From Saussurea involucrata (Eukaryota > Streptophyta > Magnoliopsida > Asterales > Asteraceae): 64,000 nucleotides of DNA. The first letter of the stretch is position 1. The number at the start of each line of letters is the position of its first letter. Both the position numbers and the translations under genes were made by a program. The stretch is taken from positions 18,155,001 through 18,219,000 of the forward strand of contig CM066322.1 in NCBI GenBank assembly GCA_033807775.1, written 5' to 3'. Below, in pieces: positions 54,888-64,000 of this stretch. The notes beneath the pieces were generated by a model. It was not told the origin of the DNA and did not search any database. It saw only the letters and a list, made by a program, of their open reading frames with translations.

Positions 54888-55463
54888 ATGGTTGGGGGTT
54901 CTAGGTCAAAAGGGAAAAGGTCCACCAATGGGGCTGGAACTTCACGACAAAACGACAACCAACCCTTAAAAGATGGAGCTTACAGGAGTATGTGGTGGGT
55001 ACCGGTAACAACCGAGGAGTGGACAGAATGGGGCCGAACTAGGGTCGATTATCCATTCACGGAAGAGGAGACAAATCAGTGGAACGTTGCATGGGAGCAA
55101 TACTACCTCGACCATCGCTTGAATGAACCACCAATGTATCAATCTAACCAGTCGGAGGATCTTACAGGAACTCAAAGAATGCCATCCCCCGTAACACGGT
55201 CAATTGATGACAACAATGCCCAGATTGAAAACGTAAAACGTATGTGGAACCAAAACAGGTTGATTATTCAAGGGAAGAAGGACTGCCTGGAGGAGAAGAA
55301 ACAAGATCTGGCACAAAGGAAGCGGGATATTCGGGATCTGCAAAAACAGATTCGCGAACTAGAAGAGGAGATTACGGAGCTCACAGAGAGCTACACGGGA
55401 ATGGAGGAGGTTATTGCTGAAAAGGTTGCCTATATCACCAAAATGCAGGACATCTACCCGTAG
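54888..55463 (+). CDS. Coiled-coil protein of the Mutator-like element (CC2)
   Basis: 191 residues, ATG 54888. A basic Gly/Ser start (MVGGSRSKGKRSTNG) may be a nuclear signal. Residues about 30-85 are rich in Trp and acidic residues (WWVPVTTEEWTEWGRTRVDYPF) and look like a small folded domain. Residues about 110-180 form a coiled coil rich in Q, K, E and R. It ends KVAYITKMQDIYP, like CC1. The frame has no damage. It is transcribed away from CC1 from a shared 250-bp region and converges on the transposase gene (stop 55663, minus). I do not recognise a family. Confidence 0.7.
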   Translation: MVGGSRSKGKRSTNGAGTSRQNDNQPLKDGAYRSMWWVPVTTEEWTEWGRTRVDYPFTEEETNQWNVAWEQYYLDHRLNEPPMYQSNQSEDLTGTQRMPSPVTRSIDDNNAQIENVKRMWNQNRLIIQGKKDCLEEKKQDLAQRKRDIRDLQKQIRELEEEITELTESYTGMEEVIAEKVAYITKMQDIYP

Positions 55464-55660
55464 TAGTAGATTTCTTCAAATGTACTAGTTTCCATGCTTT
55501 ATGAGTATCAATAAAATGTAACTTTCATGTTTATTTTATTTTACACACAAGAACCCTTAACAGACACAACAAAGTACATTGAAATCAACAGTAAACATAA
55601 GGACAACAAGCTTGAAAGACAATTGAACGTAACAGGCATAAATTGAGACTTCAAACAGGT

Positions 55661-56626
55661 TTACTCGTTCAAATCAAAGTTTAGATCGAAAGTATGATGC
55701 CTAGAACTTCCGTAGTTGGTCTCCTGGGTCGCATGTGCTTGAGTTTGTCGGCTACCGGATGCTCCTTCATGTTGGCGGCTACCAGAGGCTCTTCGACGTT
55801 GCCGGCTACCGGATGCTCCTTGATTCACTGGAAACTCTGCATGACAGTTTGATCGATTATGTCCGCTTTGTTTACACCGAGAACATCTTCTCGGTGTCGG
55901 ATCCTCACCACAGGATGGGATACGGTCGTGGTTGCTCGGTCTACCAACGCGTTTCTGCAACATCGGAGGTTTAACGGTCATAAGTGGTGGGTCTGGAACA
56001 ACCCACGTTTCAGGAGGCCCAGCCGGATGTATGACCTCTGAGAGTGTTGCTCGCCAGGTAGCCGTCGTGAAGTAACCAAGCGCCAGGTGGGTGACATCTG
56101 TACACCGGAGATATCTTGCAACGGCGATTGCATGACTGTAAGGTAAACCGGACATCTGCCACTTCATACAAGTGCAATTACGATTATTGTAAGCCACCTT
56201 CGCGTCCCTGCGCATACTTCGTATACACCATGACCAATTTCATGGACAGTAAACCTCGCCGACTTCATTTGTCTCCTTTTAACTTTTTTCATTGCAAACG
56301 GAGTTAGAAAATCTACCCATTTTGCTGCAGAAAAAAAATAGTCAAAATACTGAAAATAATCTCACTTTGTTGTAACAACAGTAGATTGTATGTAGGTTGA
56401 TGTACGTATAGATGATAACCTGCGTTGTTCCGACGCTTTGCATACCAGTCTTGTTGCATTGATCGAAAGTAATCCATGAGGGACACGATAGGTAACCTCC
56501 GAGCGTAACGGGACAGTGCATTGATAGACTCGGCACTGTTTGAAGTCGTTATGTTGTAACGGATTGCAGGAAAATGGGCCCTAGACCATCTTTCTGGCGT
56601 AGTATCGGATTCCAAAACTTGGACTC
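55661..56626 (-). pseudogene. MuDR-type transposase, C-terminal part, frameshifted and split by Copia2
   Basis: Minus strand. Exon 56626-56420 gives VLESDTTPERWSRAHFPAIRYN and TTSNSAESINALSRYARRLP, typical of the C-terminal half of the MULE transposase. An intron 56419-56325 follows (GTTATC..TTCTGCAG). The next exon reads KWVDFLTPFAMKKVKRRQMKS and VYEV, then a 1-nt loss near 56216. The SWIM zinc finger begins NCTCMKWQMSGLPYSHAIAVA; the usual Cys of LPCSH is Tyr. A GRPSN motif, a zinc knuckle CSRCKQSGHNRSNC, ASGSRQ repeats and the end FDLNFDLNE follow. The N-terminal half with the DDE residues lies beyond Copia2, outside the window. Confidence 0.87.
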
Positions 56627-57844
56627 TGTTGGTGCAAGTGTACCACATCTCTATATATTTATATATATTTATTTTGATGATTACAAACACACCGTATTAT
56701 TGTTTATCTAACAATTTAATCCAAGTGTGCAGTTGTTGAAGAACACGAAGATTTAAACTGAAGGGTTCAAGACGGAAGTGTTTACGTCGTCATCATTGTT
56801 TATAACTAATAATGATAAACACCCTAAAAATAATATACCACTTGGATATTTCTAAAAACCCTAATTGATTTTAATTAAAAGGGTTTATTGAGAAGATTCA
56901 GCAAGAATTGGTTGCGTCCTGGAAAGTGTCCTTTTCTGACGCCGGTATACCGCGGCGATAGAGCCGGTATACCGCGGGTACATACAGCCGGTATACCGCG
57001 GGTGTTCAGCCGGTATACCGCGGCAGGTTCCGTGTGCATCTCTGGTTGGTTGAAAGTTGCTTTTTCTGACGGCGGTATACCGCGAGTCCTAGCCGGTATA
57101 CCGCGGGTACGTTTTTCCAGAAGTCAACTTTGCATGTAGCCGTTGGTATGTCAGTGTACTTTGTCTGCACGGTATACCGCGTGCATTTGGCGGTATACCG
57201 CGGATGCACAATGCCGTTGGAGCTTCCTGATATATATACATGCATGCTGGTGAAGAAAGACAGAACACACAACACAACAGATCAACACTTACTCATCTGA
57301 TCTCTCTCACTTACTTAACATATATATTTTATAAAACCTTTTTTTTTATAAAATATCCAAGTGAGATATTATACAAGAGTGATTACCCATTGTGAGTTAT
57401 ACTCCTCTTGTAAGTATTTGAATAACGGGTGTGTGATCCTGTTTATCTCATAGCAGAGGCTTGAGAAACTATTACAAATACCTTTGTACTTGGTTTGTAT
57501 TTCTACCGTAAAGAATACATTTATTGGATCGTGTCGAGAAGTGTCTCGGCTGCTGGTTTATCACAGTTGGTGGTAAATCAGTAAATCTCTGTGTCAAGTA
57601 TCTCTAACCTTTATCTCTTTATTTATTCCGCTGTGCTTTATTATATTTGTTTATATAAACTGCTTTGCATTTATATTTATTTATATAATCTCTGTGTATT
57701 TGTTTATATTTACACTCTTCTTTATTATTTGTATACTCTGATTTATTTTTACTGTTTCCGTACTGTATTTATTTATAAAAGATTTTTTGAAAGTAAAAGA
57801 TTTTAAATACAACCTTACCCCCCCCCCCCCTAGGTTGTCCAACA
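56627..57844 (+). repeat. Copia2 LTR, first copy
   Basis: 1,218 bp from TGTTGGTGCAAG to TTGTCCAACA. TATA box TATATATA near 57230-57238, with transcription likely from about 57265. Upstream of the TATA box is an array of eight CGGTATACCG palindromes (56943-57200). A C-run ends at 57830. Confidence 0.94.
56943..57200 (+). promoter_or_regulatory. Eight CGGTATACCG palindromes upstream of the Copia2 TATA box
   Basis: Perfect 10-bp palindromes, most extended to CCGGTATACCGCGG, at 56943, 56965, 56989, 57011, 57073, 57094, 57170 and 57191. Spacings are 22, 24, 22, 62, 21, 76 and 21 bp, so neighbours lie about two helical turns apart. The last ends about 30 bp before the TATA box. The layout is that of binding sites for a dimeric activator or repressor; the protein is not known. 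Confidence 0.85.
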
Positions 57845-57846
57845 TT

Positions 57847-57858
57847 TGGTATCAGAGC
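57847..57858 (+). other. Copia2 primer binding site, first copy
   Basis: TGGTATCAGAGC, 2 nt after the LTR; exact initiator Met-tRNA match. Confidence 0.93.
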
Positions 57859-57915
57859 AGGGCTTTCAAAAATTATCTGTTTAAATTTTTAAAGTTATTT
57901 CTTTAATTCTTTTAA

Positions 57916-59694
57916 ATGGCTCAACAAACTAATTTTGTGTTTTCAAAACCCCCTTTGATAGATACTGAAAAGTTTGGCATTTGGGCCGAGCTATTTGAAT
58001 GTCACGTGCGTGGCAAAAATCAAAAGATTTGGGATATTATAGAAAATGGGAATTTTAATCCTACTATTGTAAAAGATGATCTTATTATTGATAAACCTTT
58101 AAAAGAATGGACTCCCGCTGAAGAATCTCATTTTTGTTTAAATTTTGAGGCTAAAAATATATTATATGCTGCTTTAACTTCCGATGAAATAGAAAGAGTT
58201 TATACTTATAAAACTGCTAATCAAATCTGGCAAAGCTTGAGCGACACTCATCGTGGAAATACTCAAGTTAAAAGCTCTAAAATAAATATTCTTGTTCATG
58301 ATTATGAATTATTTGAAATGTCAAAAGATGAGTCAATCGACTCAATGTTTAAACGTTTTAACCTCATTATGACTACTTTGAAGGGATTAGGTCGTACTTA
58401 TCCTAATGAGGATTATGTAAGGAAAATTCTTCGAGCACTTCCTTCGGAGTGGATGGCAAAAATCACATCCTTGGAAGACTCCCGAGATCTCGCAACTATG
58501 AAGCTCGATGATCTCATCGGCAATCTTAAAGTGCACGAAATTGCACTAAGAAGAAATCAAGTCCGGGAGCAAGTCAAAAAGAAATCCATAGCTTTAAAAG
58601 TCATTGCCTCAAAAGAAGAGGAAAAGGAAGAGGAGGAAGAAGCTAGCTCATCCGATGACGAACCCGAAAATCTTGACGATTTAGTCAAGTTGGTAAGAAA
58701 ACTTTCTAAACTTTTATCTAACAGAAAGTTTGCCAAAAATGATAGGTTTCAAGAAAATGGAGACTACCGTCGTGGTGGTAAAAACCAAAGTCGCAACGTC
58801 CATAAAAGTGAAGACAAATATGACGAATCTAGCGACGATGAAAAAGCCAATAAAAAGAAAGGCTTTTGCTATGTGTGTGGTGACAATGATCACTATGCAA
58901 GTGTGTGTCCGAATCGAGTAAAACAAATCAACACACCAAAAGCTTTAGTTGGAGGCGCGATGAGCGCAAGCATAAATGAGGCCAAAAATTTTTGTTTCAT
59001 GGCCGACCATGATAATGAGGTATCTTCATCATATTCTTCTAAAAATAATTGTGATAATTATTATAGTGACGATGAAAATAATCTTGACGAATTATATAAA
59101 TCATTTCATGATATGGCCGCTCTTGCAAATAGGTATAAAGATGAAATCTCTAATTTAAAAGAAACCGTATCCGCATATAAAAAGGAAATAGATGACGGTA
59201 AACAAAAATCTGCTTATGATTTAGATATTATCACTAAATTAGAAAATAAATTAAGTGAAAAAGATATTTGCAAATCTTGTGATATTTTAAATGATAAAAT
59301 TGCATGCTTAAATAAAAAGACACATGAAGATATTATATGTGCAAAATGCGAGATTCTTGAAAATGAAATTGCATGTTTAAATGCTAAATGTAAATCGCAT
59401 GAGAAAAATGACTTATTAGCAAATGCTTTTAATAGTAGCAATGATAAAGTGCTTAAAATGCTTAATATATCAAATCGTATAAATTGCCGAAAAGGCATTG
59501 GTTCAAATACGTGTATTGAAAAATGTGATTGTATGCCAATTAAAAGGTTTTTTGAAAAACCTAAATTTGTTGTTAAAAATAAAACGCAAAAACCTCCATA
59601 TATGTCAAAAATAAAAAATGTGAATTATGGGAGGAAACCGTATGCTCGCATGTATAATAGTAATTTTCTAGACCTAAAAATAATGCGAATATAA
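57916..59694 (+). CDS. Copia2 Gag, first copy
   Basis: 592 residues, ATG 57916. The N-terminal Gag core (FGIWAELFECHVRGKNQKIW, then TYKTANQIWQSLSDTHRG and YPNEDYVRKILRALP) resembles plant copia Gag. An acidic Glu/Ser stretch, one CCHC knuckle FCYVCGDNDHYASVCPN near residue 320 and a coiled coil (about 395-530) with three CxxC pairs (CKSC, CAKC and similar) follow. The frame ends at TAA 59692-59694, but a 1-nt loss near 59668 appears to have cut off a further piece in the next frame (VRKWIPKGMFNVDNPGGMRLWF, ending 59810). Both array copies share it. No protease, integrase or RT follows. Confidence 0.92.
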   Translation: MAQQTNFVFSKPPLIDTEKFGIWAELFECHVRGKNQKIWDIIENGNFNPTIVKDDLIIDKPLKEWTPAEESHFCLNFEAKNILYAALTSDEIERVYTYKTANQIWQSLSDTHRGNTQVKSSKINILVHDYELFEMSKDESIDSMFKRFNLIMTTLKGLGRTYPNEDYVRKILRALPSEWMAKITSLEDSRDLATMKLDDLIGNLKVHEIALRRNQVREQVKKKSIALKVIASKEEEKEEEEEASSSDDEPENLDDLVKLVRKLSKLLSNRKFAKNDRFQENGDYRRGGKNQSRNVHKSEDKYDESSDDEKANKKKGFCYVCGDNDHYASVCPNRVKQINTPKALVGGAMSASINEAKNFCFMADHDNEVSSSYSSKNNCDNYYSDDENNLDELYKSFHDMAALANRYKDEISNLKETVSAYKKEIDDGKQKSAYDLDIITKLENKLSEKDICKSCDILNDKIACLNKKTHEDIICAKCEILENEIACLNAKCKSHEKNDLLANAFNSSNDKVLKMLNISNRINCRKGIGSNTCIEKCDCMPIKRFFEKPKFVVKNKTQKPPYMSKIKNVNYGRKPYARMYNSNFLDLKIMRI

Positions 59695-59952
59695 ATGCTT
59701 CATTTTATGTGTATGATAAATACAATCGCAAAATTAAAATGGTTAGAAAATGGATTCCGAAAGGAATGTTTAATGTTGATAATCCGGGTGGAATGCGTTT
59801 ATGGTTTTAAACCATTTTTATGGTTTTGTATGTTTGTCGTGTTTGTTTTATGTCGACAACATATTTTTTTTGCAGTTTATGTTTTATACTAACTGTTAAA
59901 AGGACCCATAAGAAAAGGGTACCACGAAATATTTTCTTTGCCTTTTGTAGGT

Positions 59953-60240
59953 GTTACCTGCCGAGGTTATAATACGTGGTTACCTGCCGAGGTTATAATA
60001 CGTGGTTACCTGCCGAGGTTATAATACGTGGTTACCTGCCGAGGTTATAATACGTGGTTACCTGCCGAGGTTATAATACGTGGTTACCTGCCGAGGTTAT
60101 AATACGTGGTTACCTGCCGAGGTTATAATACGTGGTTACCTGCCGAGGTTATAATACGTGGTTACCTGCCGAGGTTATAATACGTGGTTACCTGCCGAGG
60201 TTATAATACGTGGTTACCTGACGAGGTCATAATACGTGGT
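59953..60240 (+). repeat. 26-bp minisatellite, about 11 copies, first copy
   Basis: Unit GGTTACCTGCCGAGGTTATAATACGT, nearly perfect; the last unit has ACCTGACGAGGTCATAATACGT. It stands where pol would be expected. Confidence 0.97.
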
Positions 60241-60400
60241 GGTTTTTTTTATCACATAAAATTAACCGAAAATTGAAGCCTTAAGATCCGTTTTGGTGCA
60301 AGTGTTTCGTTTTGGTTTGTATATCTTTGTCTCTATTGCTTTTTGCATTTTATTTTATCCCTCAAATTTTATAAAATCAAATTGATATCGTTATTAATTT

Positions 60401-60591
60401 GAGGGGGAGCGTTTTAGCTCTTTTACCCATGAGTTTATGCTACCTCAAATATATGCATATTTTGAGGGGGAGCATCTCTCGAGGGGGAGCATACCGTCTT
60501 TCTTAACCCTTTTTGCTTCGACAAACGGGGGAGAGAAACCGCATATGCTCTTGCTTAGCGGTTGTGTTTGTCATCATCAAAAAGGGGGAGA
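60401..60591 (+). other. Copia2 purine tracts before the second LTR
   Basis: GAGGGGGAGC at 60401-60410, 60464-60473 and 60481-60490, then AAAAAGGGGGAG at 60579-60590 directly before the LTR start at 60593. The last is the plus-strand primer by position; the others are internal copies as in Copia1. Confidence 0.85.
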
Positions 60592-60592
60592 T

Positions 60593-61808
60593 TGTTGGTG
60601 CAAGTGTACCACATCTCTATATATTTATATATATTTATTTTGATGATTACAAACACACCGTATTATTGTTTATCTAACAATTTAATCCAAGTGTGCAGTT
60701 GTTGAAGAACACGAAGATTTAAACTGAAGGGTTCAAGACGGAAGTGTTTACGTCGTCATCATTGTTTATAACTAATAATGATAAACACCCTAAAAATAAT
60801 ATACCACTTGGATATTTCTAAAAACCCTAATTGATTTTAATTAAAAGGGTTTATTGAGAAGATTCAGCAAGAATTGGTTGCGTCCTGGAAAGTGTCCTTT
60901 TCTGACGCCGGTATACCGCGGCGATAGAGCCGGTATACCGCGGGTACATACAGCCGGTATACCGCGGGTGTTCAGCCGGTATACCGCGGCAGGTTCCGTG
61001 TGCATCTCTGGTTGGTTGAAAGTTGCTTTTTCTGACGGCGGTATACCGCGAGTCCTAGCCGGTATACCGCGGGTACGTTTTTCCAGAAGTCAACTTTGCA
61101 TGTAGCCGTTGGTATGTCAGTGTACTTTGTCTGCACGGTATACCGCGTGCATTTGGCGGTATACCGCGGATGCACAATGCCGTTGGAGCTTCCTGATATA
61201 TATACATGCATGCTGGTGAAGAAAGACAGAACACACAACACAACAGATCAACACTTACTCATCTGATCTCTCTCACTTACTTAACATATATATTTTATAA
61301 AACCTTTTTTTTTATAAAATATCCAAGTGAGATATTATACAAGAGTGATTACCCATTGTGAGTTATACTCCTCTTGTAAGTATTTGAATAACGGGTGTGT
61401 GATCCTGTTTATCTCATAGCAGAGGCTTGAGAAACTATTACAAATACCTTTGTACTTGGTTTGTATTTCTACCGTAAAGAATACATTTATTGGATCGTGT
61501 CGAGAAGTGTCTCGGCTGCTGGTTTATCACAGTTGGTGGTAAATCAGTAAATCTCTGTGTCAAGTATCTCTAACCTTTATCTCTTTATTTATTCCGCTGT
61601 GCTTTATTATATTTGTTTATATAAACTGCTTTGCATTTATATTTATTTATATAATCTCTGTGTATTTGTTTATATTTACACTCTTCTTTATTATTTGTAT
61701 ACTCTGATTTATTTTTACTGTTTCCGTACTGTATTTATTTATAAAAGATTTTTTGAAAGTAAAAGATTTTAAATACAACCTTACCCCCCCCCCCTAGGTT
61801 GTCCAACA
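60593..61808 (+). repeat. Copia2 LTR, second copy
   Basis: Same as 56627-57844 except for two fewer C in the C-run near 61787-61797. The palindrome array starts at 60909 and the TATA box is near 61196-61204. Confidence 0.94.
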
Positions 61809-61810
61809 TT

Positions 61811-61822
61811 TGGTATCAGAGC
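61811..61822 (+). other. Copia2 primer binding site, second copy
   Basis: TGGTATCAGAGC, identical to 57847-57858. Confidence 0.93.
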
Positions 61823-61879
61823 AGGGCTTTCAAAAATTATCTGTTTAAATTTTTAAAGTTATTTCTTTAATTCTTTTAA

Positions 61880-63658
61880 ATGGCTCAACAAACTAATTTT
61901 GTGTTTTCAAAACCCCCTTTGATAGATACTGAAAAGTTTGGCATTTGGGCCGAGCTATTTGAATGTCACGTGCGTGGCAAAAATCAAAAGATTTGGGATA
62001 TTATAGAAAATGGGAATTTTAATCCTACTATTGTAAAAGATGATCTTATTATTGATAAACCTTTAAAAGAATGGACTCCCGCTGAAGAATCTCATTTTTG
62101 TTTAAATTTTGAGGCTAAAAATATATTATATGCTGCTTTAACTTCCGATGAAATAGAAAGAGTTTATACTTATAAAACTGCTAATCAAATCTGGCAAAGC
62201 TTGAGCGACACTCATCGTGGAAATACTCAAGTTAAAAGCTCTAAAATAAATATTCTTGTTCATGATTATGAATTATTTGAAATGTCAAAAGATGAGTCAA
62301 TCGACTCAATGTTTAAACGTTTTAACCTCATTATGACTACTTTGAAGGGATTAGGTCGTACTTATCCTAATGAGGATTATGTAAGGAAAATTCTTCGAGC
62401 ACTTCCTTCGGAGTGGATGGCAAAAATCACATCCTTGGAAGACTCCCGAGATCTCGCAACTATGAAGCTCGATGATCTCATCGGCAATCTTAAAGTGCAC
62501 GAAATTGCACTAAGAAGAAATCAAGTCCGGGAGCAAGTCAAAAAGAAATCCATAGCTTTAAAAGTCATTGCCTCAAAAGAAGAGGAAAAGGAAGAGGAGG
62601 AAGAAGCTAGCTCATCCGATGACGAACCCGAAAATCTTGACGATTTAGTCAAGTTGGTAAGAAAACTTTCTAAACTTTTATCTAACAGAAAGTTTGCCAA
62701 AAATGATAGGTTTCAAGAAAATGGAGACTACCGTCGTGGTGGTAAAAACCAAAGTCGCAACGTCCATAAAAGTGAAGACAAATATGACGAATCTAGCGAC
62801 GATGAAAAAGCCAATAAAAAGAAAGGCTTTTGCTATGTGTGTGGTGACAATGATCACTATGCAAGTGTGTGTCCGAATCGAGTAAAACAAATCAACACAC
62901 CAAAAGCTTTAGTTGGAGGCGCGATGAGCGCAAGCATAAATGAGGCCAAAAATTTTTGTTTCATGGCCGACCATGATAATGAGGTATCTTCATCATATTC
63001 TTCTAAAAATAATTGTGATAATTATTATAGTGACGATGAAAATAATCTTGACGAATTATATAAATCATTTCATGATATGGCCGCTCTTGCAAATAGGTAT
63101 AAAGATGAAATCTCTAATTTAAAAGAAACCGTATCCGCATATAAAAAGGAAATAGATGACGGTAAACAAAAATCTGCTTATGATTTAGATATTATCACTA
63201 AATTAGAAAATAAATTAAGTGAAAAAGATATTTGCAAATCTTGTGATATTTTAAATGATAAAATTGCATGCTTAAATAAAAAGACACATGAAGATATTAT
63301 ATGTGCAAAATGCGAGATTCTTGAAAATGAAATTGCATGTTTAAATGCTAAATGTAAATCGCATGAGAAAAATGACTTATTAGCAAATGCTTTTAATAGT
63401 AGCAATGATAAAGTGCTTAAAATGCTTAATATATCAAATCGTATAAATTGCCGAAAAGGCATTGGTTCAAATACGTGTATTGAAAAATGTGATTGTATGC
63501 CAATTAAAAGGTTTTTTGAAAAACCTAAATTTGTTGTTAAAAATAAAACGCAAAAACCTCCATATATGTCAAAAATAAAAAATGTGAATTATGGGAGGAA
63601 ACCGTATGCTCGCATGTATAATAGTAATTTTCTAGACCTAAAAATAATGCGAATATAA
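61880..63658 (+). CDS. Copia2 Gag, second copy
   Basis: 592 residues with a predicted protein identical to that at 57916-59694, including the same terminal frameshift (here near 63632). Identity of such a long frame and of its non-coding flanks argues for a very recent duplication of the whole unit. Confidence 0.93.
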   Translation: MAQQTNFVFSKPPLIDTEKFGIWAELFECHVRGKNQKIWDIIENGNFNPTIVKDDLIIDKPLKEWTPAEESHFCLNFEAKNILYAALTSDEIERVYTYKTANQIWQSLSDTHRGNTQVKSSKINILVHDYELFEMSKDESIDSMFKRFNLIMTTLKGLGRTYPNEDYVRKILRALPSEWMAKITSLEDSRDLATMKLDDLIGNLKVHEIALRRNQVREQVKKKSIALKVIASKEEEKEEEEEASSSDDEPENLDDLVKLVRKLSKLLSNRKFAKNDRFQENGDYRRGGKNQSRNVHKSEDKYDESSDDEKANKKKGFCYVCGDNDHYASVCPNRVKQINTPKALVGGAMSASINEAKNFCFMADHDNEVSSSYSSKNNCDNYYSDDENNLDELYKSFHDMAALANRYKDEISNLKETVSAYKKEIDDGKQKSAYDLDIITKLENKLSEKDICKSCDILNDKIACLNKKTHEDIICAKCEILENEIACLNAKCKSHEKNDLLANAFNSSNDKVLKMLNISNRINCRKGIGSNTCIEKCDCMPIKRFFEKPKFVVKNKTQKPPYMSKIKNVNYGRKPYARMYNSNFLDLKIMRI

Positions 63659-63918
63659 ATGCTTCATTTTATGTGTATGATAAATACAATCGCAAAATTA
63701 AAATGGTTAGAAAATGGATTCCGAAAGGAATGTTTAATGTTGATAATCCGGGTGGAATGCGTTTATGGTTTTAAACCATTTTTATGGTTTTGTATGTTTG
63801 TCGTGTTTGTTTTATGTCGACAACATATTTTTTTTGCAGTTTATGTTTTATACTAACTGTTAAAAGGACCCATAAGAAAAGGGTACCACGAAATATTTTC
63901 TTTGCCTTTTGTAGGTGT

Positions 63919-64000
63919 TACCTGCCGAGGTTATAATACGTGGTTACCTGCCGAGGTTATAATACGTGGTTACCTGCCGAGGTTATAATACGTGGTTACC
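63919..64000 (+). repeat. 26-bp minisatellite, second copy, cut by window edge
   Basis: Three units of the same repeat as 59953-60240 before the window ends. Confidence 0.95.

Larger units (their letters stand above)
49948..56626. mobile_element. Mutator-like element with Ulp1-type gene, right part cut by Copia2
   Basis: The left end is taken at GGGAAATTGACCAAAATAGCC (49948), a form common at ends of plant Mutator-like elements. It contains, in order, a DUF1985/Ulp1 gene (plus), a coiled-coil gene (minus), its divergent relative (plus), and a MuDR transposase (minus) that leaves the element at the Copia2 insertion. Mutator-like elements with Ulp1-type genes are known in plants (KAONASHI type). 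The right terminal repeat is outside the window, so the full extent and the 9-bp duplication cannot be checked. Confidence 0.75.
56627..64000 (+). mobile_element. Copia2: pol-less SIRE-like element in a tandem array
   Basis: LTR (56627-57844), primer site, gag, 26-bp minisatellite, purine tracts, LTR (60593-61808), primer site, gag again, minisatellite again to the window edge. The period is 3,966 bp at the LTR start and 3,964 bp after a poly-C run that is 13 C in the first copy and 11 C in the second. The two predicted Gag proteins are identical. There is no pol, so it fits the class of terminal-repeat elements with only gag. It is inserted in the transposase exon of the Mutator-like element; GACTC (56622-56626) should be the target duplication. 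Confidence 0.93.

Noticed and set aside
59953..60240. Possible CRISPR-like array
   Set aside because: Units are contiguous with no unique spacers, and the setting is a plant retroelement; it is a minisatellite.

Overview
This is plant nuclear DNA, most likely from a large-genome eudicot. Almost everything recognisable is transposable element, stacked as insertions inside insertions. The evidence is Ty1/copia and Ty3/gypsy elements with plant initiator-Met primer sites (TGGTATCAGAGC), Tat-type gypsy elements with a second, archaeal-type RNase H, SIRE-type copia elements, and a Mutator-like element with a Ulp1-type protease gene. I suspect Asteraceae from general resemblance only. I found no housekeeping gene, rRNA or tRNA.

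Left stack (1-21223). A Tat-type gypsy element on the minus strand ('Gy5', pieces 19241-21223 and about 44335-46034) is the oldest layer. A gypsy LTR ('Gy6', 16634-19240) sits in its integrase region. An internally deleted gypsy element ('Gy1', about 12580-16633) sits in Gy6. A SIRE-like Ty1/copia element on the minus strand ('Copia1', 1 to about 12579) sits in the 5' LTR of Gy1. Copia1 carries gag, a coiled-coil region, pol, and a further open frame of more than 1,300 codons (one internal stop) that leaves the window at base 1.

Middle stack (21224-46034). A chromovirus-like gypsy element ('Gy2', LTRs 21224-23355 and 42109 to about 44323) split Gy5 in its RT. Inside the Gy2 integrase, with target duplication GTTAC, lies a second Tat-type element ('Gy3', 27250-41038, minus). 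Gy3 lacks gag and protease and its pol is decayed, yet it carries an intact four-exon gene (28582-30617) on the opposite strand. Gy3 in turn holds a solo LTR (33508-34790, duplication CCTGT) and a short non-autonomous element ('Gy4', 36045-40325, duplication ATGAC).

Right part (46035-64000). First comes a 1.07-kb tandem repeat (46035 to about 48984), then about 1 kb with nothing recognised. Next is a Mutator-like element from about 49948 with a DUF1985/Ulp1 gene, two divergently transcribed coiled-coil genes and a MuDR-type transposase. The transposase is cut at 56626 by a non-autonomous SIRE-like element ('Copia2') that has LTR, gag and a 26-bp minisatellite but no pol. Copia2 is present as a near-perfect 3,964-3,966-bp tandem array that runs off the right edge.

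The most interesting signals are the intact spliced antisense gene in the otherwise dead Gy3; a helically spaced array of eight CGGTATACCG palindromes just upstream of the Copia2 TATA box, with palindrome clusters also in other LTR families here; a 19-bp motif shared by the end of the Mutator-like element and its internal bidirectional promoter; and the very long extra frame of Copia1, which has its own TATA box.
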